From: Phycisphaerae bacterium
GTDB taxonomy: Bacteria > Planctomycetota > Phycisphaerae > UBA1845 > Fen-1342
DNA length: 5,430 bases
Assembly (NCBI GenBank): GCA_026984555.1
Contig: JALSRY010000044.1
Span: forward strand, 1 to 5,430
Direction of reading: 5' to 3'
The notes under the pieces are model-generated. The model had not been told where the DNA came from. It searched no databases and worked only from the letters and a program-made list of their open reading frames with translations. Position numbers and translations under genes: made by a program. This document shows, one piece after another, positions 1-5,430 of the stretch. Numbering within the stretch: the stretch's first letter is position 1; each line of letters begins with the position of its first letter.

Positions 1-1761
1 CGCGTGGTACGCCAGCATTTGCAGCGGAATCACCGTAACCAGCGGCTGGATCAACTCGGGCACGTCCGGCACGTAGAGCACGTGATCCGCCATCGCCGCG
101 ATCCCACGGTCGCCCTCGGTCGCCACCGCGATGACGTGCCCGCCCCGGCTGCGCACTTCCTCGATGTTGCCCAGCGATTTCTCGTACCAGTGACCGCGCG
201 GTGCAAGCACGACAACCGGCATGTTCTCGCTGATCAGCGCGATCGGACCGTGTTTCATCTCCGCCGCCGGCAACCCCTCGGCGTGGATATAGCTGATTTC
301 CTTGAGCTTGAGCGCCCCTTCCAGCGCCACCGGATATTGCAGCCCGCGACCGAGATACAGCCAGTTGCCCGCGTCGGCGTATCGCCGCGCGATTTCATGC
401 GTCTGCTCCGAAAGCTCGAGCGCCGTTTCGATCGCCTCGGGTACACGCGCCAGGGCCGACAGGAACTGGTGAGCGTTGGCGGCGCTGAGGTGCCGCCGCC
501 GGCCGAGAAACGTCGCGATCATCGCCAGCACCGTGACCTGCCCCACAAACGCTTTCGTCGAGGCGACCCCGATCTCCGGCCCGACGTGCAGGTACACCCC
601 CGCGTCCGTCTCGCGCGCGATCGTCGAGCCGACCGAGTTGACGATCCCGAGCACCAGCGCGCCTTTCTCCTTCCCTTCCCGCAGGGCCGCGAGCGTGTCG
701 ATCGTCTCGCCGCTCTGCGAGATCGCGATGATGGTCGTCTCGTCCTCGATGATCGGGTTGCGATAGCGGAATTCGCTGGCGTATTCCGTCTCGCACGGGA
801 TGCGGGCCAACTCCTCGATCAGGTACTCCCCCAGCAGACAGGCGTGCCAGGCGGTGCCGCACGCCGTCAGGATGATGCGCTTGCTGCGAATCAGCTCCCG
901 CGCCACCGCCGACAGCCCCCCCAGCACCACCCGATCCTCGTCAAGATCGATCCGCCCGCGCATGCAATTGCGCAACGACTCGGGCTGCTCGAAAATCTCC
1001 TTGGCCATGAAGTGCTTGTGACCGCCGAGCTCGAGCTGCTCCAGCGTCCACTCGATCTCCTCGACCTCCTTCGACACCGGCGCCGCATCGAGCGTCGTCG
1101 TACGAAACCCCTCCCGACGCACCGCCGCCATCTCGTTGTCCGAAAGATAGATCACCCGCGGCGTGTGCTGCACGATCGCCGCCGCGTCCGACGCGATCAG
1201 GTACTCCTTCTCCCCGATGCCGATGATCAGCGGGCTGCCCCGCCGCGCCGCGACGATCAACCCCGGCTCGTCGGCGTGAACCACCGCGATCCCGAACGTG
1301 CCACGCACCTCGTGCAGCGCCTTGCGCACCGCGTCTTCCAGCGACCCGTCGTAAAAATGGCCGATCAACTTCGCGAGCACTTCCGTATCGGTCTCGCTCT
1401 CCAACGCGATGCCCTGCTCCTCCAGGTACTGCTTGAGCACCCGGAAATTCTCGATGATCCCGTTGTGGACCAACGCCAACCGGCCGCTGGCGTCGCGATG
1501 CGGGTGGGCGTTGTGCTCCGTCGGCGCACCGTGCGTCGCCCAACGCGTGTGCGCCATCCCCACGCACGCCCCCTCGAGCCGCTCGTCGAGCTTCGCCTCC
1601 AACGCCGCGATCCGGCCCGCCGCCCGCCGAACGATCAACTCCCCCTCGCGGACCACCACCACCCCCGCCGAGTCGTAGCCCCGATAATCCAGACGCTTGA
1701 GCCCCTCGATCAAAATGGGACAGACGTCCCGCTCGCCGATGTACGCCACGATTCCACACAT
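1..1761 (-). CDS. glmS: Glutamine--fructose-6-phosphate aminotransferase (isomerizing), 3' end cut by window edge
   Basis: This cytoplasmic enzyme converts fructose-6-phosphate and glutamine to glucosamine-6-phosphate and glutamate, the first committed step towards UDP-GlcNAc for peptidoglycan and other envelope glycans. The ATG at 1761 gives MCGIVAYIG, in which Cys2 becomes the N-terminal nucleophile of the class II glutaminase after Met removal. Glutaminase motifs follow: RGYDSAG (27-33), HTRWATHG (71-78), HNGIIEN (99-105) and ETD (123-125). The inter-domain linker has HFMAKEIFEQP (250-260). Two SIS isomerase domains come next. The first (about 285-425) has the sugar-phosphate loop SQSGET (348-353) and GPEIGVASTKAF (394-405). 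The second (about 455 onward) has EGALKLKEISY (481-491) and AEMKHGP (500-506). Lys485, Glu488 and His504 fall at the same numbers as the catalytic residues of the 609-residue E. coli enzyme. The frame is open to base 1 after 587 codons, ending in LQMLAYHA, so roughly 20 residues lie outside. No frameshift or missing key residue is visible. The gene is divergent from the Hpt gene, and no operon partner is in view. Confidence 0.98.
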   Translation of the reverse strand, partial: MCGIVAYIGERDVCPILIEGLKRLDYRGYDSAGVVVVREGELIVRRAAGRIAALEAKLDERLEGACVGMAHTRWATHGAPTEHNAHPHRDASGRLALVHNGIIENFRVLKQYLEEQGIALESETDTEVLAKLIGHFYDGSLEDAVRKALHEVRGTFGIAVVHADEPGLIVAARRGSPLIIGIGEKEYLIASDAAAIVQHTPRVIYLSDNEMAAVRREGFRTTTLDAAPVSKEVEEIEWTLEQLELGGHKHFMAKEIFEQPESLRNCMRGRIDLDEDRVVLGGLSAVARELIRSKRIILTACGTAWHACLLGEYLIEELARIPCETEYASEFRYRNPIIEDETTIIAISQSGETIDTLAALREGKEKGALVLGIVNSVGSTIARETDAGVYLHVGPEIGVASTKAFVGQVTVLAMIATFLGRRRHLSAANAHQFLSALARVPEAIETALELSEQTHEIARRYADAGNWLYLGRGLQYPVALEGALKLKEISYIHAEGLPAAEMKHGPIALISENMPVVVLAPRGHWYEKSLGNIEEVRSRGGHVIAVATEGDRGIAAMADHVLYVPDVPELIQPLVTVIPLQMLAYHA

Positions 1762-1770
1762 GAATCCAGT

Positions 1771-1779
1771 TCCTTCCTT
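1771..1779 (-). promoter_or_regulatory. Shine-Dalgarno of glmS
   Basis: On the minus strand the bases AAGGAAGGA lie 9 nucleotides upstream of the ATG at 1761. This is a strong purine-rich ribosome binding site. Together with the invariant MCGIV N-terminus, which must begin at this Met to expose the catalytic Cys, it fixes the glmS start. Confidence 0.85.
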
Positions 1780-2022
1780 CGTTATCCGTCCAATCGACAG
1801 GCCGACGGCGGTGAGGTGAATCTTACACGACATTACGTCGCCTGCGGGAACCGGTTCGCCAAACCCGCATTCCCAAGCCCCAGCCCCTTCCGCGCGCCCG
1901 CCGCTTCCCTCCCTGTGATTATCGGAAGACCACCGACCGCGCAGCTTTTTCACCCCGTTGTTCGAATCACCCCCCATTTTGACCGATCAACCCTGTTGGA
2001 CAAACGCCGCAACGATCGCGGC

Positions 2023-2062
2023 GCCCCGCCGGCACCGGGCATCAGGGCGAGCCCCGCCGGCA
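2023..2062. repeat. 12-base direct repeat, two copies 28 bases apart
   Basis: The sequence GCCCCGCCGGCA occurs at 2023-2034 and again at 2051-2062, start to start 28 bases, just upstream of the Hpt ribosome binding site. Each copy contains the self-complementary hexamer GCCGGC, so the two copies could also pair with one another in a transcript. It may be a binding site pair or a leader structure, but in DNA this rich in GC it could be chance. Confidence 0.4.
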
Positions 2063-2083
2063 ACATCCGCATCCACACGTTCC

Positions 2084-2088
2084 AGAGG
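2084..2088 (+). promoter_or_regulatory. Shine-Dalgarno that selects the GTG start of the Hpt gene
   Basis: AGAGG lies 7 bases before the GTG at 2096, a good spacing. An in-frame GTG at 2090 would overlap this motif, and the in-frame TTG at 1958 has no comparable site. Extending to 1958 would add an Arg/Pro/Ala-rich stretch that does not look like an Hpt domain, so 2096 is preferred. Confidence 0.65.
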
Positions 2089-2095
2089 TGTGCCC

Positions 2096-2437
2096 GTGAC
2101 CGACGCCAACAACAACGCCGTTCCCGAAAAAATCGTCTCCGACCTGCTCGCCGACGACCCCGACATGTACGACCTCGTGCAGGAGTTCGTCGACGGCCTC
2201 GGCGGCCGCATCGGCGAGTTCAAACAGGCCTACGAACAATCCGACTGGGACCAGCTCGCGACGCTGGCCCACCAGCTCAAAGGCGCCGGCGGCTCCTACG
2301 GCTACCCCGACCTCAGCTCGCTGGGCGCCACCATGGAACAGGCCTTCCGCGCCCATAGCGCCGATCAGTTCGCGGTCTGGCTCGATCAGCTCGACCATCT
2401 GATCCAGGCCGCCCGCGCCGGGTTGGGCGACGGCTAG
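2096..2437 (+). CDS. Stand-alone histidine phosphotransfer (Hpt) domain protein
   Basis: This small soluble protein of 113 residues is predicted to carry a phosphoryl group on histidine between receiver domains in a His-Asp phosphorelay. The product is essentially one Hpt four-helix bundle. An acidic first helix runs over about residues 9-35 (DDPDMYDLVQEFV), then comes a helix around 36-48, and then LATLAHQLKGAGGSYGY (54-70). In that motif His59 is the expected phosphorylation site within the family pattern HxLKG. A last helical pair follows (71-110). The Gly-rich stretch after the histidine and the short loop PDLSSLG are usual for the family. There is no kinase, receiver, or transmembrane segment attached, and no sensor kinase or response regulator gene in the window, so its partners are unknown. 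The start is GTG with AGAGG upstream, and the stop is TAG at 2435-2437. It is divergent from glmS and convergent with the cyclase gene, so it is probably transcribed alone. Confidence 0.9.
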   Translation: MTDANNNAVPEKIVSDLLADDPDMYDLVQEFVDGLGGRIGEFKQAYEQSDWDQLATLAHQLKGAGGSYGYPDLSSLGATMEQAFRAHSADQFAVWLDQLDHLIQAARAGLGDG

Positions 2438-2491
2438 CCCGGATACCACGAACACCACCCCGCGCCCCCACAGCGCGCCCGCCGCCCGATC

Positions 2492-2525
2492 AGCCGGCCT
2501 CGCCCTCCGTGAAGCCGGCTTTCTC
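2492..2525 (+). terminator. Probable intrinsic terminator of the Hpt gene in the convergent spacer
   Basis: AGCCGGC (2492-2498) is perfectly complementary to GCCGGCT (2514-2520). After one mismatch the stem can continue by two pairs (TC with GA), leaving a loop of about 9 bases. The 3' arm runs into TTTCTC, a short T-rich tail on the plus strand. It begins 55 bases after the Hpt stop. Read on the minus strand the same hairpin has no T tract, so it fits the Hpt transcript better than the cyclase transcript. The short tail keeps confidence moderate. Confidence 0.5.
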
Positions 2526-2568
2526 ACCGCGCGCCGCACCACCCCGCCGCGAAGCAGCACCCCCGGCC

Positions 2569-5430
2569 TCACTTCTCCTTCAACGCCAACGCGCCATTCC
2601 AATCCGGCCCGGGCGGACTCGCCACCATCTCGTCGATCGCTTCAAGATACCGCACCGCCGCCAGATCGTCCGGCCGCTCCCGGCGGCAGACCTCGAAACC
2701 CGCGCGGGCAAGCTCCCACTCCCGCCGCACGAACAGCTCCGTCGCCTCCCCGAAACGCTCGGCGTAGGCGCTGCGCGTCGCGTCCACCTCCCCGGCCCGG
2801 CCCAGCAGCTCGAAGATCGGCACGCTGCGCGTCTTGCCCTTGACTTGCACGCCACCGAGCGGGCGATACACGAACCCCCCACCCGCCTGGTCCCGCGTGT
2901 CCCCGCTGATGAGCACCTGCGTCCCGTAGAACTTGTTGGCCGACTCGAGCCGGGCCGCGACGTTCACCGAGTCGCCGATGCACGTGTAATCGTACTTCTG
3001 CTCGCTGCCACACGGCCCGACGACGGCCTTGCCCGTCGCGATCCCGATCCGCAGTACGATCTCCTCGAAGACGGCATCACCCGCGGCGCGACGCTGCTGC
3101 TTGAGCAACTCCAGATCGGCAAGTAGATCGACCGCCGTCTCGCAGGCCCGCAAGGCGTGGTCGTCCTGCGGATAGATCACCGGGTTCCAGAACGCGAAGA
3201 TGCCATCGCCGATGAACTTGTTGACCATCGCTTCGTGGCGCAACATCACTTCGGTGAACCGCCCGAGGCAAACATTGAGCACTTCCTGCGTGCGCTGCGC
3301 GCCGATGCGCTCGGAAATGCTCGTGAAACCCTTGAGGTCGGTGAACACCGCCGTCACCTCGCGCATCTCCGCCCGGCGACACAGCTCCGGGTTCTCGGCC
3401 ATCTGCCGCGCAATCTCCCGCGAGGTGTACTGCCCCAGCGCCGTCTGCAACTGCCGCCGCTCCCCCTCGACGAACACGAACCGAAACCCGGTAATCAGCA
3501 CGTACACCACGCCGGCCGCCAACGCCGCCGGTACGACCGCCACCCAATACGTCCACACGTAGAACACCGCCGCCCCGCCGACCGCGAGAAACGCCCCGAT
3601 CAGCCCCACCGTCGCCGCCAACCCCAACCGCGGCGTCAGGAACGTGGACACCGCCGCCGCCGCCACCCCGAGCACCAGCGTCACCAGCACGTTGAGCCAC
3701 CGCGGCGCCCAGCGCACCAACTGCCCCGACAGCAGCCCGTTGAGCAGATTGGCGTGCGCCATCACCCCCGCGGCGCTGCGACTCGTCGGGATCGGCTTCA
3801 TGTCTGCCAGCGACGTGGCCGTGTACCCCACCAGGCACACGCGACCGGCCAGCAACTTGCGCAGATGTTCCTCGATCTCGTTCGCCTGGCTTGCCAGCTT
3901 CGGATCGACCTCGCGACACTGCGCGATGATCCCCGCCAACCGCCGCGCCTCGGCACCAACCGGCTGCGAAGCAGCGCCACCCCCCAACCGGGAACGCACT
4001 TGCGCTTCCAGCGACGCCACCTCCTCAACCAACCCGCCCCGAATCCGCTCGAGCTCGCGAACCGTGTCCGCATCATCCCGGTAACGTTGCAGCCGAATCT
4101 GATCGTCGAGATGAAACAAATCCGTGATCGCCCGGCGGCGCGGCGCCAGGTCGGCCAGCGCCGGGTCGCCCAGCACATGCCACAACGCCTCCAACGCCAA
4201 GCGCCGATTGTGTCGGCGATCCTCACGCAACCGATACAACGAAATGAGCGCGTCGGCCGGAACGTGCCGAAACACTCGTGTCCAGTCCCTGCCCGGCACC
4301 CACGGAACCAGCATCTGCCCCGACGAATCAAGCTGCACCGACAAGCGCGGCCGCGGTCCGCGAGGCGTCTCGATCTCCAGCCGATCCCCCCGCACCCGCA
4401 GCCCGTCGCGCGGTGTCCCCAGCAGGTCACACGCCAACGCGAACGCAATCTGTACCAACAGCCGATCGCCGTGCCGGCGCAGCAGCGGAATCCGCCGCAC
4501 CACGCCGTCCGGATCGGGCGGAAAGACGACGAAACCGCAACGCCGAGCGGCCCGGGCGTGCAGGTAATACACGGGCGTCAGCCCCGCCACCGGCCGGGCG
4601 ATCTCCGCGACCGGACCGAGCGGCAGCGGCGCGGCGCGCGTTGTCGCCTCGTATCCCAACGTATCCCGCAGTGCCACCGCCAGCGCAGCTTTGAACGGGC
4701 TGTCACCGCCCGGCTCGCGACCCGTCAGCGCGCGGAAGAACGCGTCGAACAGCACATGCGCCGGCTCCCGCCACCGCTGCGGATCCGCCCTCATCCACGC
4801 CGCCAACCGCCGCCGTAACGCCGCCACCCGGCACCGATCGAGCCAACGTTCGACGATCGGCACCGGCACCGACAGGCGCCGACTGATATCTCCCGCGTCG
4901 AGCTCCGGCTCGGCCGCCAACGCCGCGACCATGCGTGCCCGCAACAGCAACGTCGCCTCGTCCGTTCGGCCCGACGCCCCCGCGCGCGAGCTGCCCAGCG
5001 CACGCAGCGCCGCCGCGACCGCCGCCCGATCGCCCCCCCCGACCGCCTCCACGAGCGCGCCGAACGCCGGATTGTCCTCCGGATCGGCCAACCGGTAGTT
5101 GTAAGCCAGGTACACGTTGCCCGCGCGCGAGATCGCGGCCCGCAACTCGTAGTCGGGAAGCCGAACCTCCGGCCGCTGCGCAACCAGCGCCGACACGTCC
5201 GCGGTCACGTCGGCGTCCCGCGGCGCGACGCTACGCAGCGGCTCGGGCTCGTTCCACGTCAGGTCCACCAGAACCGCTCGCGCTCCCAGCTCCGCCGGAA
5301 TCGCTACCAGCGGCGCCTGAACGTCCCGCGGCCACGGCCAACGCCCCACCCGCGCCAGCGTCGTGTCGTCGATGTCGATACACACGATCGCCGGCGCCCC
5401 GGCAGTCGTCCATACGCGAATCGGATTCGT
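2569..5430 (-). CDS. CHASE2 sensor / class III adenylate (guanylate) cyclase, N-terminus cut by window edge
   Basis: This is a membrane receptor predicted to make a cyclic nucleotide, probably cAMP from ATP, in response to an extracytoplasmic signal. The stop is TGA at 2571-2569. The frame is open through 5430, so the start and the expected first membrane helix lie outside; the in-frame GTG at 5385 is not a credible start because it is inside CHASE2. Numbering residues from that GTG, CHASE2 covers about 1-555: IDIDDTTLARVGRWPWPRD (3-21), GFVVFPPDPDGVVRRIPL (284-301) and GRVCLVGYTATSLADMKPIP (514-533). Three hydrophobic helices follow (about 564-584, 588-611, 614-638), then the linker LGQYTSREI and the cyclase domain (about 676-861). 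Metal-binding Asp683 is in FTDLKGFT and Asp727 in FIGDG. Lys723 and Thr801 (YDYTCIGD) are the likely base-contact residues. Asn808 and Arg812 in VNVAARLES match the transition-state pair. All catalytic residues are present. A tail of about 77 residues follows the catalytic domain. The gene is convergent with the Hpt gene. Confidence 0.95.
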   Translation of the reverse strand, partial: TNPIRVWTTAGAPAIVCIDIDDTTLARVGRWPWPRDVQAPLVAIPAELGARAVLVDLTWNEPEPLRSVAPRDADVTADVSALVAQRPEVRLPDYELRAAISRAGNVYLAYNYRLADPEDNPAFGALVEAVGGGDRAAVAAALRALGSSRAGASGRTDEATLLLRARMVAALAAEPELDAGDISRRLSVPVPIVERWLDRCRVAALRRRLAAWMRADPQRWREPAHVLFDAFFRALTGREPGGDSPFKAALAVALRDTLGYEATTRAAPLPLGPVAEIARPVAGLTPVYYLHARAARRCGFVVFPPDPDGVVRRIPLLRRHGDRLLVQIAFALACDLLGTPRDGLRVRGDRLEIETPRGPRPRLSVQLDSSGQMLVPWVPGRDWTRVFRHVPADALISLYRLREDRRHNRRLALEALWHVLGDPALADLAPRRRAITDLFHLDDQIRLQRYRDDADTVRELERIRGGLVEEVASLEAQVRSRLGGGAASQPVGAEARRLAGIIAQCREVDPKLASQANEIEEHLRKLLAGRVCLVGYTATSLADMKPIPTSRSAAGVMAHANLLNGLLSGQLVRWAPRWLNVLVTLVLGVAAAAVSTFLTPRLGLAATVGLIGAFLAVGGAAVFYVWTYWVAVVPAALAAGVVYVLITGFRFVFVEGERRQLQTALGQYTSREIARQMAENPELCRRAEMREVTAVFTDLKGFTSISERIGAQRTQEVLNVCLGRFTEVMLRHEAMVNKFIGDGIFAFWNPVIYPQDDHALRACETAVDLLADLELLKQQRRAAGDAVFEEIVLRIGIATGKAVVGPCGSEQKYDYTCIGDSVNVAARLESANKFYGTQVLISGDTRDQAGGGFVYRPLGGVQVKGKTRSVPIFELLGRAGEVDATRSAYAERFGEATELFVRREWELARAGFEVCRRERPDDLAAVRYLEAIDEMVASPPGPDWNGALALKEK

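Larger units (their letters stand above)
1762..2095. promoter_or_regulatory. Divergent intergenic control region between glmS and the Hpt gene
   Basis: These 334 bases contain no convincing gene. They must hold the transcription starts of glmS (leftward) and the Hpt gene (rightward). For glmS, two -10-like hexamers can be read on the minus strand: TAAGAT at 1825-1820, 59 bases from the start codon, and GATAAT at 1923-1918. Neither has a good TTGACA box at the right spacing. A short inverted repeat CGAC-ATTAC-GTCG (1828-1840) lies just upstream of the first hexamer. For the Hpt gene, TTGACC at 1979-1984 resembles a -35 box but has no matching -10. A 12-base direct repeat sits at 2023-2034 and 2051-2062. 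I see no glmS ribozyme or recognisable riboswitch. The region's role is inferred from gene orientation; the individual boxes are weak. Confidence 0.4.

Noticed and set aside
941..1759. A 272-codon minus-strand open frame inside glmS
   Set aside because: It is shifted relative to the GlmS reading frame and encodes Gly/Arg/Ala-rich sequence without motifs; the frame starting at 1761 gives uninterrupted GlmS.
1914..1930. A CRP/cAMP receptor site, considered because TGTGA occurs at 1914-1918 and a cyclase gene is nearby
   Set aside because: The matching TCACA half-site is absent at the required spacing, so a lone five-base match is not meaningful.
1762..1960. A glmS ribozyme or other metabolite-sensing RNA upstream of glmS
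   Set aside because: I could not find the glmS ribozyme core or any other riboswitch pattern. That ribozyme is known mainly from Firmicutes, which does not fit this GC-rich sequence.
4..2358. A 784-codon open frame on the plus strand opposite glmS and running into the Hpt gene
   Set aside because: The translation is dominated by Arg, Pro, His and Asp with no recognisable domain, while the opposite strand is a fully conserved GlmS. Strong G/C preference at third codon positions removes stops from the antisense frame.
3157..4818. A 553-codon plus-strand open frame opposite the cyclase
   Set aside because: It is antisense to the conserved CHASE2/cyclase gene and has the same Arg/Pro/Gln/His-rich composition; it is a by-product of codon bias.
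5383..5385. GTG at 5385 as the start codon of the cyclase
   Set aside because: It falls within the first conserved strand of CHASE2, the frame stays open for 15 more codons to the edge, and the family normally has a membrane helix before this point.
5231..5413. A 60-codon minus-strand open frame near the right edge that could look like a separate small gene
   Set aside because: It overlaps the cyclase in another frame, where IDIDD and GRWPWPRD prove the correct frame. Its composition is Gly/Ala/Arg-rich.

Overview
This 5,430-base window is GC-rich throughout and comes from a high-GC bacterium. It carries three protein genes, two of which run off the edges. The CHASE2-type nucleotide cyclase has motifs such as NKFIGDGIFAFWNPV, and the small lone Hpt protein has the motif AHQLKGAGGSYG. 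Both recall Planctomycetota, perhaps the Phycisphaerae. This placement rests on remembered family flavour, not on a search, so it is tentative.

Layout from left to right: (1) 1-1761, minus strand, is glmS, glucosamine-6-phosphate synthase. It has 587 codons from its ATG, and only about the last 20 residues are missing beyond base 1. (2) 1762-2095 is a divergent intergenic region of 334 bases that must hold the starts of both glmS (leftward) and the Hpt gene (rightward). It contains only weak promoter-like hexamers and a 12-base direct repeat. (3) 2096-2437, plus strand, is a 113-residue histidine phosphotransfer (Hpt) protein with a GTG start. (4) 2438-2568 is a short convergent spacer with a hairpin suited to terminating the Hpt transcript. 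(5) 2569-5430, minus strand, is a large CHASE2 sensor, three-helix membrane block and class III nucleotidyl cyclase. It is open through the right edge, so its N-terminus is outside the window.

No shared pathway is evident. GlmS makes the amino-sugar precursor for the cell envelope. The Hpt protein is a phosphorelay intermediate with no kinase or response regulator in view. The cyclase is a membrane receptor predicted to turn an extracytoplasmic signal into a cyclic nucleotide, probably cAMP. The gene orientations (divergent, then convergent) indicate three separate transcription units.

I see no mobile element, CRISPR array, RNA gene or clearly new multi-gene system. The most unusual element is the CHASE2 region of the cyclase, which appears to be enlarged by two long insertions, one of them coiled-coil-like. 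Very long open frames opposite glmS and opposite the cyclase are by-products of GC-rich codon use.
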